Source: Erigeron canadensis (lineage: Eukaryota; Streptophyta; Magnoliopsida; Asterales; Asteraceae). Taken from it: a DNA stretch of 64,000 bases. Position 1 is the stretch's first letter; each line of letters starts with the position of its first letter. The position numbers and the translations under genes were made by a program. The notes beneath the pieces were generated by a model. That model was not told the origin of the DNA. It searched no databases and saw nothing but the letters and a program-made list of their open reading frames with translations. Shown here piece by piece: positions 54,681 to 64,000 of the stretch. The stretch is taken from assembly GCF_010389155.1 (NCBI RefSeq), contig NC_057761.1, forward strand, positions 15,440,501 to 15,504,500, read 5' to 3'.

Positions 54681-55764
54681 TCCTTACCCCCTTAGAAGAA
54701 TTCCGTCCCGGAATTTGAATTTGCTTGGGGAGTAAGTGCGGATATTTTTCACGTATGAAGTCTTCACGTTCCCACGTAAATTCGGGTCCGCGTTTTGTAT
54801 CCCATCTAACTTTGACGATAGGGATTTTGCTTCTCTTAAGACACTTCTCATCGCGATCGAGAACTTCTATTGGCTCCTCACGAAATTGGAGCTTATCTTC
54901 CACTCGTAGTTCCTCAAGTGGGACTACTTTCGAATCATCCGCTAAACATTTCTTCAAGTTTGACACGTGGAATGTGTCATGAACATCTCCCAATTCTTGG
55001 GGTAACTTCAACTTATAGGCTATGGGGCGTATTCTAGCAACAATTTCAAATGGCCCAATGTATCGAGGGCTCAACTTCCCTCTTTTGCCGAACCTTACGG
55101 TTCCTTTCCATGGCGACACTTTTAAGAGCACTTTGTCGCCAACTTCAAATTCTAGCGACTTTCTTCTTTGATCCGCATAACTCTTTTGCCGATCTCTCAC
55201 GGCTTTAAGCTTTTCTTTAATGATAGCTACCTTGTCCGTTATTTCTTGGACAAAATCAACGGTAGCTTGGCTTCTTTTACCCGTTTCTATCCAACACATT
55301 GGTGATCTACTTTTACGCCCATACAAGGCTTCAAACGGTTCACATTGTATGCTAGAGTGATAGCTATTATTGTAAGTAAATTCAGCATATGGCAAGTGTT
55401 CATCCCAACTTCCACTAAATTCTAATGCACAAGCTCTTAACATATCCTCCAACGTTTGTATCATTCGCTCACTTTGTCCATCCGTTTGAGGGTGGTAAGC
55501 CGTTCTTAGTGCTAATGTTGTGCCTATTGCCTCTTGCACATGACCCCAAAAACGTGAGGTAAATCTACCATCCCGATCGGATATTATGGACAAAGGCACA
55601 CCATGTAACGTTACAATCTTCTCAACGTACAAGCGAGCTAGACGCTCGGTATTCCAATCTTCTTTGATGGGAATGAAATGGGCTGATTTCGTAAGACGAT
55701 CAACAATCACCCATATAGCATCATGACCTTTCTTTGTTCGAGGCAATTTCGTCACTAGGTCCAT
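54676..55764 (-). pseudogene. Tekay-like integrase core and chromodomain
   Basis: Frame of 362 codons: MDLVTKLPRTKKGHDAIWVI, SDRDGRFTSRFWGHVQEAIG, AYHPQTDGQSERMIQTLEDM (D-D-E core), then the GPFEIVARI barrel and HDTFHVSNLKKCLADDS, ending in a chromodomain-like block (EEPIEVLDRDEKCLKRSKIP, VRWDTKRGPEFTWEREDFIR). The core catalytic residues visible are intact. The frame reads through the polypurine tract and its stop TAA is supplied by the first bases of the 3' LTR (TGTAAC). The N-terminal zinc part lies in another frame upstream. Confidence 0.9.
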
Positions 55765-56123
55765 TGCTATTTGCTCCCACTTCTATCCTGGATTTTCTGG
55801 CTGCTTTAAAAGACTAAATGGCTTTGGTGCTCAGCTTTGACCATCGCACAAGTCATGCATCGGCTCACATATTGAGCTACATCTCCTTTCTTTCCAGGCC
55901 ACCAAAAATCCCTTCTTAGGCCTTGATACATCTTATCCGCGCCCGGATGAATTGAATACTTCGTATTATGAGCCTCATTCATAAGTACGTCTCTTAAATC
56001 ATTCACTTTCGGTACCCAAGCTCTCCCCTTGAAGTATAGAATACCTTCATCATCCTTATCAAACCTCATTTCCATACCACACAATGCTTCATCCTCAATG
56101 TTCTTCCCTTCAAAGGCCTTTGC
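55765..56123 (-). pseudogene. Tekay-like integrase zinc-binding N-terminus
   Basis: Contains VLMNEAHNTKYSIHPGADKM, YQGLRRDFWWPGKKGDVAQY and CMTCAMVKAEHQ, the H2C2 region before the core. It shares its frame with RNase H and RT upstream, apart from a TAG at about 56121. A frameshift or small deletion near 55795 separates it from the core. Confidence 0.87.
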
Positions 56124-56537
56124 TTAGTCTTTTAAGAAACGATCTCTTAGAGACATTCTTACTTGTAAGTGGCTAATTCTTGCCCTTGGCACTTTAGTAT
56201 TCACCTTCCTACTAAATGCATCGGCAACAACATTTGCCTTCCCCGGATGATACTTTATTTCACACTCATAGTCATTTAGTAACTCCATCCATCTCCTTTG
56301 CCTCATGTTCAACATCTTTTGATCAAAGATGTGTTGCAAGCTCTTATGGTCGGTGAATATTGAGCATTTAGTGCCATAGAGATAATGTCGCCATATCTTC
56401 AAGGCAAATACCACGGCTCCTAACTCCAAATCATGAGTTGAATAATTCTTCTCATGTGGCTTCAATTGCCTAGACGCGTACGCAATGACCTTGTCTCTTT
56501 GCATAAGCACACATCCAAGTCCTTTATTCGACGCATC
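56124..56537 (-). pseudogene. Tekay-like RNase H
   Basis: Contains [60 protein letters not shown] and [16 protein letters not shown]. The Asp, Glu and Asp residues of the active site (DLE.. and TDH) are visible. A TGA at 56535-56537 replaces the Ser of the Y-S-DAS motif that begins the domain. Confidence 0.88.
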
Positions 56538-57281
56538 TCAATATACTACAGATCCTTCCATTCCATCCGGCAAGGCTAGTATTGGTGCTTCACACAACAT
56601 GTTCTTAAGCGTTTGAAACGCTTGCTCTTGTTCTTCACCCCATTCGAATTCTCTCGACTTTTGGGTCAAAGGCACCACAATTTTAGAGAATCCTTGGATG
56701 AACCTCCTATAATAGCCCGCTAAACCTAGAAAGCTATGCACTTCTGTAGGTGTTTTGGGCGTTTCCCATATCTTGATCGCTTCTATCTTAGCTGGATCTA
56801 CATGAATTCCTTCTTCGTTCACAATGTGTCCAAGAAATTGGACTTGTCGGAGCCAAAATTCACACTTAGAAAACTTAGCGTATAGCTTTTCATCTCTAAG
56901 TAACTGCAAGATTATTCTCAGATGTTTCTCATGTTCATCCTTACTTCTAGAGTATATCAGAATGTCATCAATGAATACTATCACGAATTTGTCCAAGTAT
57001 GGCCTACAAATTCGATTCATTATATCCATGAAAACGGCAGGCGCATTTGTCAGACCAAATGGCATCACCAGAAACTCGTAATGCCCATAGCGAGTTCTAA
57101 AAGCCGTTTTAGGTACATTTTCTTCTCGTACCCTCAATTGAGGATAGCCGGATCTAAGATCGATTTTCGAGAAATGCGACGCTCCTTGAAGTTGATCGAA
57201 CAAATCGTCTATTCGTGGCAGCGGATATTTATTCCTGATTGTCAATTTATTCAACTCCCTATAATCTATGCACATCCTCAA
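56538..57281 (-). pseudogene. Tekay-like reverse transcriptase
   Basis: Starts in RT motif [20 protein letters not shown] and runs through [55 protein letters not shown] (IDD) and [16 protein letters not shown]. Just upstream, about 14 codons of the PWGAPVLFVKKKDG block are missing (57280-57295), which puts RT out of frame with the protease. GYHQ is GYPQ here. Confidence 0.9.
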
Positions 57282-58075
57282 AGATCCATCCTCGAAGAAC
57301 TAGGTTGGATTAAACCCTTATCAAGCAATTCTTGCAATTGCTCAGAAAGTTCTCGCATTTCAGAAGGTGCTAACCTATAGGGTGCTTTAGCTACGGGGGC
57401 TGCCCCGGGAACTAAATCAATCGTAAACTCCACCTGCCTCGTGGGTGGAAGTCCAGGTAGTTCGTCAGGGAACACATCTAGAAAGTCCCTAACCACCATG
57501 ACCTTATGAGGGTCCTTACTTTTTACTTGCTTATCCACTACTTGTGCCAAGTATGTGTGATATTCTTTACGTAAATATTTCCTTACTTTCATAGTTGACA
57601 TTATCTTGGGTTGGACTCCCGCCCTATGGCCTTGTATTATAAGAACTTCATCATTATCTAAGGGATATTTAATGACCTTTTCATGGCAAAGTATTTCAGC
57701 ACGCATTTTAGACAACCAATCCATTCCTACTATCACATCAAAACTTCCTATCTCAATGGGAATCAAGTCTATAGTATAATCTTTCTCGTCTAAAGTTAAC
57801 TTACAATCAAAAATAATTTCCTTAGTCTTAAACTCGTTTCCATTAGCATATTCAACATAGTAGGTTTCCTCAAGCTCACTAGGTTTCTTATTAATCATTT
57901 CCTTAAATTCAAAAGAAATAAAACTTCTTTCGGATCCAGAATCAAATAGCATAGAGGCATAAACATTATTTAAGGGAAACGTACCTACGATGACATTAGG
58001 GTCATCACGTTCCTCATTTGCTCCCATTTTATACACTCGTCCTCTTGCTTGACCTCCTTGATTTCCTCGATTCAC
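57278..58075 (-). pseudogene. Tekay-like protease and RT N-terminus
   Basis: Retropepsin site MLFDSGSERSFISFEFKEMI, then DVIVGMDWLSKMRAEILCHE, and the linker VVRDFLDVFPDELPGLPPTR leading to YRLAPSEMRELSEQLQELLD. Ends in TGA just after SSSR because of the small deletion. The Asp-Ser-Gly catalytic triplet is intact. Confidence 0.88.
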
Positions 58076-59280
58076 GTTGTTACCTTGTTTCCATTGTTTG
58101 CTCGATTTCCTCCATTACCTCGGTTCACTTGGTTCCTATTGTTTTCTTGATTTGCTTGATTCCCACGGTTGCCAACATTTCGAAAATTCCCACGGTTATT
58201 GTTCATGTTTCCACGACCTCCTTGAGCTCGTCCCAACCTAGGGCAAGCGTTCCTCTAATGATCCATAGCTCCACATTCACGACATGCTCCGGGATTTCCT
58301 CCAACTCTTGCTCCAGTTCGACAATAGGCAGCTAGGTATCCATATCTGTCATAAGTTGTGCATTGCTTGCACTCTCCTCGATGGGGGTTGCCACAACGGT
58401 TACACCTTGGCGGCATTTGACCGTTTGGGTTGGGGTTGGGATCAACAACACCATAGTTTCTCGCTACCTTTTGTCTCTTATCCGGCCCATTACCCTTTCG
58501 ATCACCGAATCGGTGTCCTCCTACTTGTCTTGAGCTTGACTCGCCTCGCGAGTATTTCCCGGTTCTAACCAAATCATTAACCAATCTTGTTGACAAACTT
58601 ATTGCTTCTTCAAGTGTAGTGGGGTTTGCTGTCGTGACCATCAACCTTACTTCCGGTACCAATCCATAAATAAACCTCTCAACCTTCTTGGCCTCAGTAT
58701 TCACCATGTCAGGCACTAGCACACACAACTCGTGGAAACAAATTGCATATGTCTCCAACTCCATTCCCTTCATAGCATGGTTCCAAAACTCAATCTCCAA
58801 CTTTTGTACGACTAGCCTAGGACAATACTCCCGCTTCATTTCTTCCTTGAGTTGCTCCCAAGTCAAGGCATTCATCGTAGTGACTTGGAGGTTCCACCAA
58901 GCGAGTGCCCTTCCTTGGAGCTTGCTAGCCGCAAACTTGACACGGTCGGCCGGTGCACAATCAATAATGTTCAAGATGGCCTCCATGCTTTGGAACCATG
59001 TAAGCAAACCAACAGGACCTTCCGTCCCATAGAATTCCTTGGGGTTGCACGAGGTGAAAGTCTTGTAAGCATTTTCATCATTCACATTACCTCCTCCAGC
59101 TTGCCTTCGGGCCGTGTTAAGTGTGGCGGTCACACTCTCCGCAATTTGAGTAGCAATGGCTGGCATAATGGAGTTGATTTGTTGAGAAATGAGGTCGGCT
59201 AGCTCGGTCCTCCTTCGGGCCTCTTCCTCCTGGCGCCTAGCCTCAGCATTCGTTTCTTCTCCGGTCCTTCGTGGTGCCAT
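58076..59280 (-). pseudogene. Tekay-like gag with zinc knuckles
   Basis: Frame 58255-59280 begins MAPRRTGEETNAEARRQEEE, a charged coiled-coil head, then the Retrotrans_gag core (AASKLQGRALAWWNLQVTTM, LKEEMKREYCPRLVVQKLEI, ERFIYGLVPEVRLMVTTANP) and a Cys-rich tail (CNRCGNPHRGEC, CRECGAMDH). A TAG at 58255-58257 ends it early. The Asn/Gly/Arg-rich region beyond (RGNMNNNRGNFRNVGNRGNQ-like, 58080-58250) continues toward the protease in broken frames. One knuckle (CTTYDRYGYLAAYC) has a Tyr in place of the second Cys. Confidence 0.88.
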
Positions 59281-59958
59281 GTCTCTACAAAGGAGAACAT
59301 AGTTTAGTCATTCGTATATAGGATTATATGGCATAGACCAGACTCGCAACTTTCGATCTCACACGTGTTCATTTAAGTTACTTAGTGTAGTAAGGCCTCG
59401 TTTGTATGCATAGGTATACATATATTTCTAAATTCATATTCCTTCCTTTAATCACAACCTACTTATCACTATGAATTACAAATGGTTGGGTAAGCTTAAA
59501 ATATATCAATCTTGTTTTTGGGTTGCTAGACAGATTTTTCAAGAATCTGTATACGAACTTGGAGCACGATAAAGTGGCTCAAGATGGACGAACTGGACAA
59601 AACTCATAAAATTTAAAATGTAACCGCATGAGTTAAGTTTTACCTCCAACTGGAATCAGGTCAAAAGACCAAACAGAAATCCAGATATGGCCGTTCTACC
59701 AAAAGTGGTCAGAACTGATTTCCTGCTGAAACTATCACTTTGCAATAGGCATAACTATAACACGTAGAGATTAACACATTGTATAATCATATAAAGGCAT
59801 CAAGCTCACATTCAAATAATCCAATATCAGTTTACAAAATTGCCATATGCCAACAACCATGTGATCATAGTCACACAACCACAAACAAGTTTAAGAAAAT
59901 CATAAGAAGTACAAACATTTGTCTATCGAATAGGTTCATGAATAAAACATCCTTAGGG
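59281..59958 (-). other. Spacer between the extra ORF and gag
   Basis: 678 bp with no supported coding frame. No second PBS or LTR end is present, so the extra ORF and gag belong to one element. Nothing else recognised. Confidence 0.5.
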
Positions 59959-60635
59959 TCATTTTCTAAGCACAAGAACTACCACAATGGAGCACACCGC
60001 TGCAAGTACAAATCCCATCATGAATATCACCTCATATATCCGGCGCACTCCATCTATTGCCATGCACGTATCGTCTCCCATTTGTCTCATTGCTCCCAAG
60101 GCTTTTTCCATCATGACTTCTTGATGTCGAACTCACACTCCTGCATCCCTCAATCTGCCGACTATGTCCCATACCCGCTCCCTTTCCTCCCGAGTCATGC
60201 CAACGGGAGGTGGAGGAGGTACTCCATAAATGGGACGGTGGAGGATCTCTCCTTGTCTTGGACCGAAGTGGTAAGGATGATCGCGAGGGAGGCGTGGATG
60301 GAAGTATGGCTCATGGGTTTGGAAGCGCCCATCACTTACATTCATGGCCGCATTTTGTCTCGGTGGTGGAGGAGCTCTAGGGGCTGGTGGTGATGGTGGA
60401 GGTGAGGGCGAGCGGCGTGCCGGTTGGCTAGAAGCAACGCTGCTAGCATCACCACCGTTTGACGGGTCCTCCATCGGCTCGGACTCCTATTTTTCTTGTG
60501 AGGGCTGTTGGGAGTCCTTCATGGGCTCCGTTACTCGCTCTCTTGTCTTTCTTGCCTTTCACGGACCATGCCCACAAACGCATAAATGTCTCTTGCGTGT
60601 CCGGAATATCTTGATGCTCCGCTTCTTTGTGACAT
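59959..60635 (-). pseudogene. Extra ORF before gag: Pro-rich protein with C-terminal membrane segment
   Basis: One reading frame of about 225 codons from ATG 60635 (MSQRSGASRYSGHARDIYAF) to TGA 59959-59961, broken only by TAG at about 60488 and TGA at about 60128. The middle is rich in Pro and Ser (ARRSPSPPPSPPAPRAPPPP), followed by a His/Pro/Arg region and GMTREERERVWDIVGRLRD. The C-terminal 60 residues include VIFMMGFVLAAVCSIVVVLV, a clear hydrophobic segment, then a short basic end (LRK). It would be tail-anchored. It lies between PBS and gag on the element strand. I know no matching domain; an accessory or env-like role is only a guess. Confidence 0.55.
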
Positions 60636-61260
60636 ATCGTTTCCTACACAGTTACATAAAACATAAGACGACGACTCCACTTGACGCTTAGACGACCATT
60701 GACGACCGACTTGACCATTTAAGGACAGCAAGATGACTTGACGGACCACGAGACGACCTTAACCATTCGACGACATCCAACCCATTCGACCAACGGCTCC
60801 CAAGCCTGACGACCGAGCAACGACATGACCATTCACAACCGACGTATACCAAAACTACTAACGACCAACTCAACACTCACGACTCACATGATCATTTCTA
60901 ATCAACGAAATGACTAGAATTTAACTTGTGCATAGCTCTTGTGTATTATATCTAAATAGGCAAAGTAATACTAGCCAAGTGGGGGTATTAACTAAGGGTT
61001 CTAATATGTAATGCCAACACTGGATTTGGTTTTGTATCTTTTGCACCAAGAATCGTTTTTAAAGCTTATTTCCAAAAGACTCATTTTGAATATTTTTTAG
61101 ACAACCATTTCGGTGATTCCAAATTAAATTTTTAATTAGGCATAGTTGATCAGGCTATGCATAAGTAAAACAAGAATACTTTCTGATCGACTCAATTGTT
61201 TAAGAAATATTCGACTCGTTTTGAAAATACGTAGGTTATAGTAAAAATTCTCTATAACCT
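60636..61260 (-). other. Leader of Tekay-like element, rich in GGTCGTC
   Basis: Non-coding leader between PBS and the extra ORF. Between 60685 and 60890 the motif gacgac(c/a) or acgacc recurs about ten times (GGTCGTC on the element strand). The rest (60900-61260) is AT-rich with nothing recognised. Confidence 0.5.
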
Positions 61261-61273
61261 GGCTTTGATACCA
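61261..61273 (-). promoter_or_regulatory. Primer binding site of Tekay-like element
   Basis: Minus strand TGGTATCAAAGCC, one base from the initiator-Met site, seven bases inside the LTR end. Confidence 0.85.
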
Positions 61274-61279
61274 TTATTC

Positions 61280-61425
61280 TGTAACACTCCGACTAAGGCG
61301 GAAACATGAAGTGCCACAGAACGACATGGTACAAAAGATTTAAAAATAAAACATCGACATTAAGTTTCAATTATCATTCGAAATCAAAAGATAATAAGTT
61401 CAAGATAACGTTTTAAAATCCATTG
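61280..61425 (-). repeat. 3' end of the 5' LTR, cut by a LINE
   Basis: On the minus strand ends CGCCTTAGTCGGAGTGTTACA at 61280; similar to 22823-22900 (same CCGCCTTAGT phrase). Only 146 bp precede the LINE 3' end; the rest of the LTR should resume beyond the right window edge. Confidence 0.75.
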
Positions 61426-61648
61426 GGTAATGGGATACCCCGATCAACTTTTATAACAACATTAAGGGTTTAGTACAAGTAATATGGCAGAGAACCATAT
61501 TAGTTCATATACATGACATGCCATGTATATGTAGACAAGACAGTAGCCTAGCAACTATCAAATATCCTACATTGACATTTCAGATCGTCCTCAAACTAGG
61601 GAAATGCCAACATACAAGTCAAATAACATACTACGAAAAGATAGAGAA

Positions 61649-62141
61649 CTAAACAAGTAGTATCTCCTTTGGTAGTCTCCATTGTTCCGGCAAGCTTCCA
61701 ACATCACTAGTATGTTTAAACTTAAGAGAAGCAACCTTAAGTCGGACATTATAGACGATCAGCTCCTGAATCTGCTGGACAGTTCTTGCTTTATTGGTGA
61801 ATAGACGTGCATTCCGCTCTTGCCATATGAAATAGGACGATGCAGCAACAATAAGCCTTCCTAGAACACTTCGAGCTGAATTTACTTTGGAAAGAGGCGT
61901 CAGACAAGCAACAATATCATCCCATTTTGCTGATACCTGTTGTAGTCCAGCCATAACTTTTATATCATTCCAAACCTGAAACAAAAAAGTACATTTAAAG
62001 AAAAGATGGTTATGAGAGTCTCACATGTTGACACAGAGGGCAACACATCAGGTTAAGGTTGTAGGCACCCCCAGCTTCCCATGGCTTCAATCGATCTTGA
62101 GTCTTAAGCTTTTGGTGAAACACTAGCTATAAATGAAAGGA
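61649..62141 (-). pseudogene. LINE ORF2 C-terminus
   Basis: Frame 61649-61984 reads FQVWNDIKVMAGLQQVSAKW, LGRLIVAASSYFIWQERNAR and ends LPEQWRLPKEILLV, the usual ORF2 end, parallel to 20442-20700. The zinc-binding CPLCVNM-like block lies at 62010-62090 in another frame, with a TGA in it. Confidence 0.83.
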
Positions 62142-63840
62142 TTAGCGTGGAACACACTGGGCGAACCAAACAATGTCGACCCATGCAACTTCAGGTTGAC
62201 ATGACCTGAAAACTTCCCAAACATTTTTAGAGGAAAAATGTTCTTCTTGATTATTAATTCCATACCATCTAAGAGTATCCTGTTGATCATGTAGTAGTGG
62301 CGGTTGGACATTAATCAAAACTGGGAAAAGATCTAGCCACGCTGTAGGCCATTTCCACGTACCATTGGCCAATACATCAGCTACTTTAGCGTTAAGAGAG
62401 AAACCTGCAGTGGTGATAGTCCTCGGACTAAGAACAGTAGAAAGAGGGCCAATCGAATTCCAATGATCATGCCAAGCATATGTCTTCATTCCATTACCAA
62501 TACAACTCTTAATATGAGGTCGAGCCAACTCTCAGACTGCCAACATCTTCCTCCAACACCAGGTCATGCTTCCTTGAGGTTTAACATCCCAAAAACTCAT
62601 TCCTTTAAGCTTATAAAGATGTATCCAATTAACCCAAATAGAGTCATGATGGTTCAAAATGCTCCAAATGTGACTAACCAACAGAGCATTATTAACTTCC
62701 CCAATTCTTTTAATCCCAAGACCCCCTTCATATTTAGGAAGACAAATAGACTTCCAAGTTGCTTTAGATTTCCCCTTTTTAAGCTCACCTTGAGACCACA
62801 AGAATCCCCGCATCCTTTTTTCAAGGTCACTAATAATACGCGCAGGAAGAGTAAATACCCAGGCCCAATAAATATGCATAGAAGATAGGACTGAATTAAT
62901 CAGCTGTAGTCTTCCAACAAAGGACAATGACTTATTCCGCCAATCACTAATACGCTTGTCAAGCTTTTCAACAAGTATCTTGCAATCTTTATATAATAAT
63001 CTTGATGAAATAAGGGGAACACCAAGGTACCTAACCAGAAGTTTACCCTCATCAAAAGGGAGCATAGAACAAATGGCCTGCTTAGTATGATCAGGAATAT
63101 TGCTAAAGAATGTTGTGCTCTTCATTACACTAGGAACTAAACCAGAGGTTCTTGTAAACATATCCAAGGATTCCTTGATTATTTTAACTGAGTTTGTGTC
63201 GCCTCTTGAAAAAAGAAACAAGTCATCTACAAAACAAACATTGATGATCTCCTGTTTATCACAGCCTTTGTGGAACCTGAAAGAGGAAGAGGATGTTGCA
63301 TTTTTCCGTAGTAGTAGAGTAAGAACCTCCATCACTAGCGCGAACAGATAGGGCGACATAGGATCACCTTGCCTTAAGCCTCGACGTCCTTTAAAGTAGC
63401 CATGTATGTTCCCATTAATACTAAGCGAATAAGAGACTGTAGTGACACACACCATAATCCATTTCACCATCTTTGCATTGAACCCAAAACCAAGTAATGT
63501 TGCTTTCAGAAATCGCCAATCCACCGTGTCATATGCTTTTTGTATGTCTACTTTAAAAGCACATCTCGGTGGTCCTATATTCCTGTGATAGTTATGCATT
63601 ATCTCTTGAGTGAACAAAATGTTATCAGAAAGTTTCCTCCCGGGAACAAAGGCAGATTGGTTAATATCAACCAAATCATCAAGGCCCTCCATAATACGTG
63701 CAGTTATGATCTTACTTATAATTTCATATATAACATTACATCACGATATAGGCCTGTAGTCTGTCACACTTTTGGGTGTGGTTTTCTTTGGGACTAGAGA
63801 GATAAGGGTGTGATTTACCTCATGTAGCAATTGAGAATTT
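62142..63840 (-). pseudogene. LINE ORF2 reverse transcriptase and thumb
   Basis: Frame 62532-63692 includes INQSAFVPGRKLSDNILFTQ, CAFKVDIQKAYDTVDWRFLK, GLRQGDPMSPYLFALVMEVL, VCFVDDLFLFSRGDTNSVKI (FVDD) and GLGIKRIGEVNNALLVSHIW. Past a TGA at 62529-62531 the same frame continues to 62142 (ELARPHIKSCIGNG, YAWHDHWNSIGPLS). Upstream a TGA at about 63733 replaces a Cys of PISCCNVIYE. The catalytic core itself is intact. Confidence 0.88.
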
Positions 63841-64000
63841 CTGAAAAAAATCTTGTACAGCTTTAAACACATCTGCACCTACAATGTCCCACGAACTTTT
63901 AAAGAAAGCCAACGTGAACCCATCAGGCCTAGGGGCTTTGTTTTCTCCAATACTAAAAACAACATTTTTAACTTCCTCCTGAGTGACCTGTCTAATCATA
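63841..64000 (-). pseudogene. LINE ORF2, region before RT, cut by window edge
   Basis: Reads MIRQVTQEEVKNVVFSIGEN and KAPRPDGFTLAFFKSSWDIV, the conserved block before RT motif 1, open to the edge. A frameshift at a run of seven T residues (minus strand, about 63845) separates it from the RT frame. Confidence 0.85.

Larger units (their letters stand above)
51640..61430 (-). mobile_element. Tekay-like Ty3/Gypsy chromovirus with extra leader ORF
   Basis: Minus-strand order: 5' LTR end (61430-61280), PBS, 0.6-kb leader, an extra ORF (60635-59959), gag (59280), protease, RT, RNase H, integrase with chromodomain-like end, PPT, 3' LTR (54680-51640). Both LTRs are incomplete: the 5' one is cut by a LINE at about 61426, the 3' one at 51640. 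Coding sequence has at least five breaks. Chromodomain and very long LTRs suit the Tekay/Del lineage. Confidence 0.87.
61426..64000 (-). mobile_element. LINE (L1-type) inserted in the Tekay-like LTR, runs off window
   Basis: Minus-strand RT, thumb, zinc domain and 3' UTR. The 3' end carries CATATACATGGCATGTCATGTATATG and GGGGTATCCCATTACCC, shared with the LINE at 49720-50755. Coding has stops at about 63733 and 62530 and frameshifts near 63845 and 62000-62140. The endonuclease part would lie beyond the edge. Confidence 0.87.

Noticed and set aside
59779..60393. Plus-strand frame of 204 codons
   Set aside because: Antisense of the Pro-rich extra ORF and its flank. Composition (His, Ser, Asn) fits a shadow and no motif is present.

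Overview
This is a plant nuclear genomic window, almost certainly from a eudicot and, by the look of its retroelements, probably from the daisy family (Asteraceae; inference from remembered families, not tested). It is AT-rich and dominated by nested, decayed transposable elements. Intron-containing genes are sparse: the last two exons of a TPS-b type terpene synthase (10109-11036, +), a three-exon DUF506 (PDDEXK_6) gene (30675-31719, -), and a weak two-exon candidate inside a Helitron-like segment (29157-29592, +). I saw no rRNA or tRNA gene and no CRISPR array.

Layout. 1-8780 is a SIRE-like Ty1/Copia element on the minus strand: 5' LTR 8125-8780, PBS, gag, long spacer with 15-residue repeats, pol, then an extra ORF with its own TATA-like box that leaves the window at base 1. 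8861-9630 holds a palindromic MITE abutting a Helitron-like piece. The terpene synthase exons, a second MITE and the 5' part of a CACTA (En/Spm) transposon follow to about 13.8 kb. 14555-14836 is an array of five hairpins. A second Copia (16407-19861, -), an 85-bp tandem array and a 5'-truncated LINE (20280-22290, -) come next. 22823-27004 is one complete 4.2-kb Gypsy LTR with its PBS, ending at a 250-bp near-perfect hairpin. 27.36-29.99 kb is Helitron-like and carries an hAT-type MITE with an 8-bp target duplication.

33.3-49.6 kb is built from one chromovirus-like Ty3/Gypsy family present in both orientations, with the order pol-tail, LTR, gag, pol seen on both strands. Nested in it are a TRIM-like element with a perfect 5-bp duplication (35944-37087) and an Athila-like, pol-less element (39627-43154) encoding a long Q/N/Y-rich ORF. 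49.7-51.6 kb holds a LINE fragment and the tail of another Gypsy. 51.64-61.43 kb is a Tekay-like Gypsy element (-) carrying an extra ORF between PBS and gag that ends in a transmembrane segment. A LINE (61426-64000, -) interrupts its 5' LTR and runs off the right edge.

Nearly every element carries stops or frameshifts, so no fully intact autonomous element is visible. The points most worth following are the two extra ORFs in LTR elements (Copia left edge; Tekay leader), the Q/N/Y-rich ORF of the pol-less element, the hairpin array with co-varying arms, and the 250-bp hairpin.
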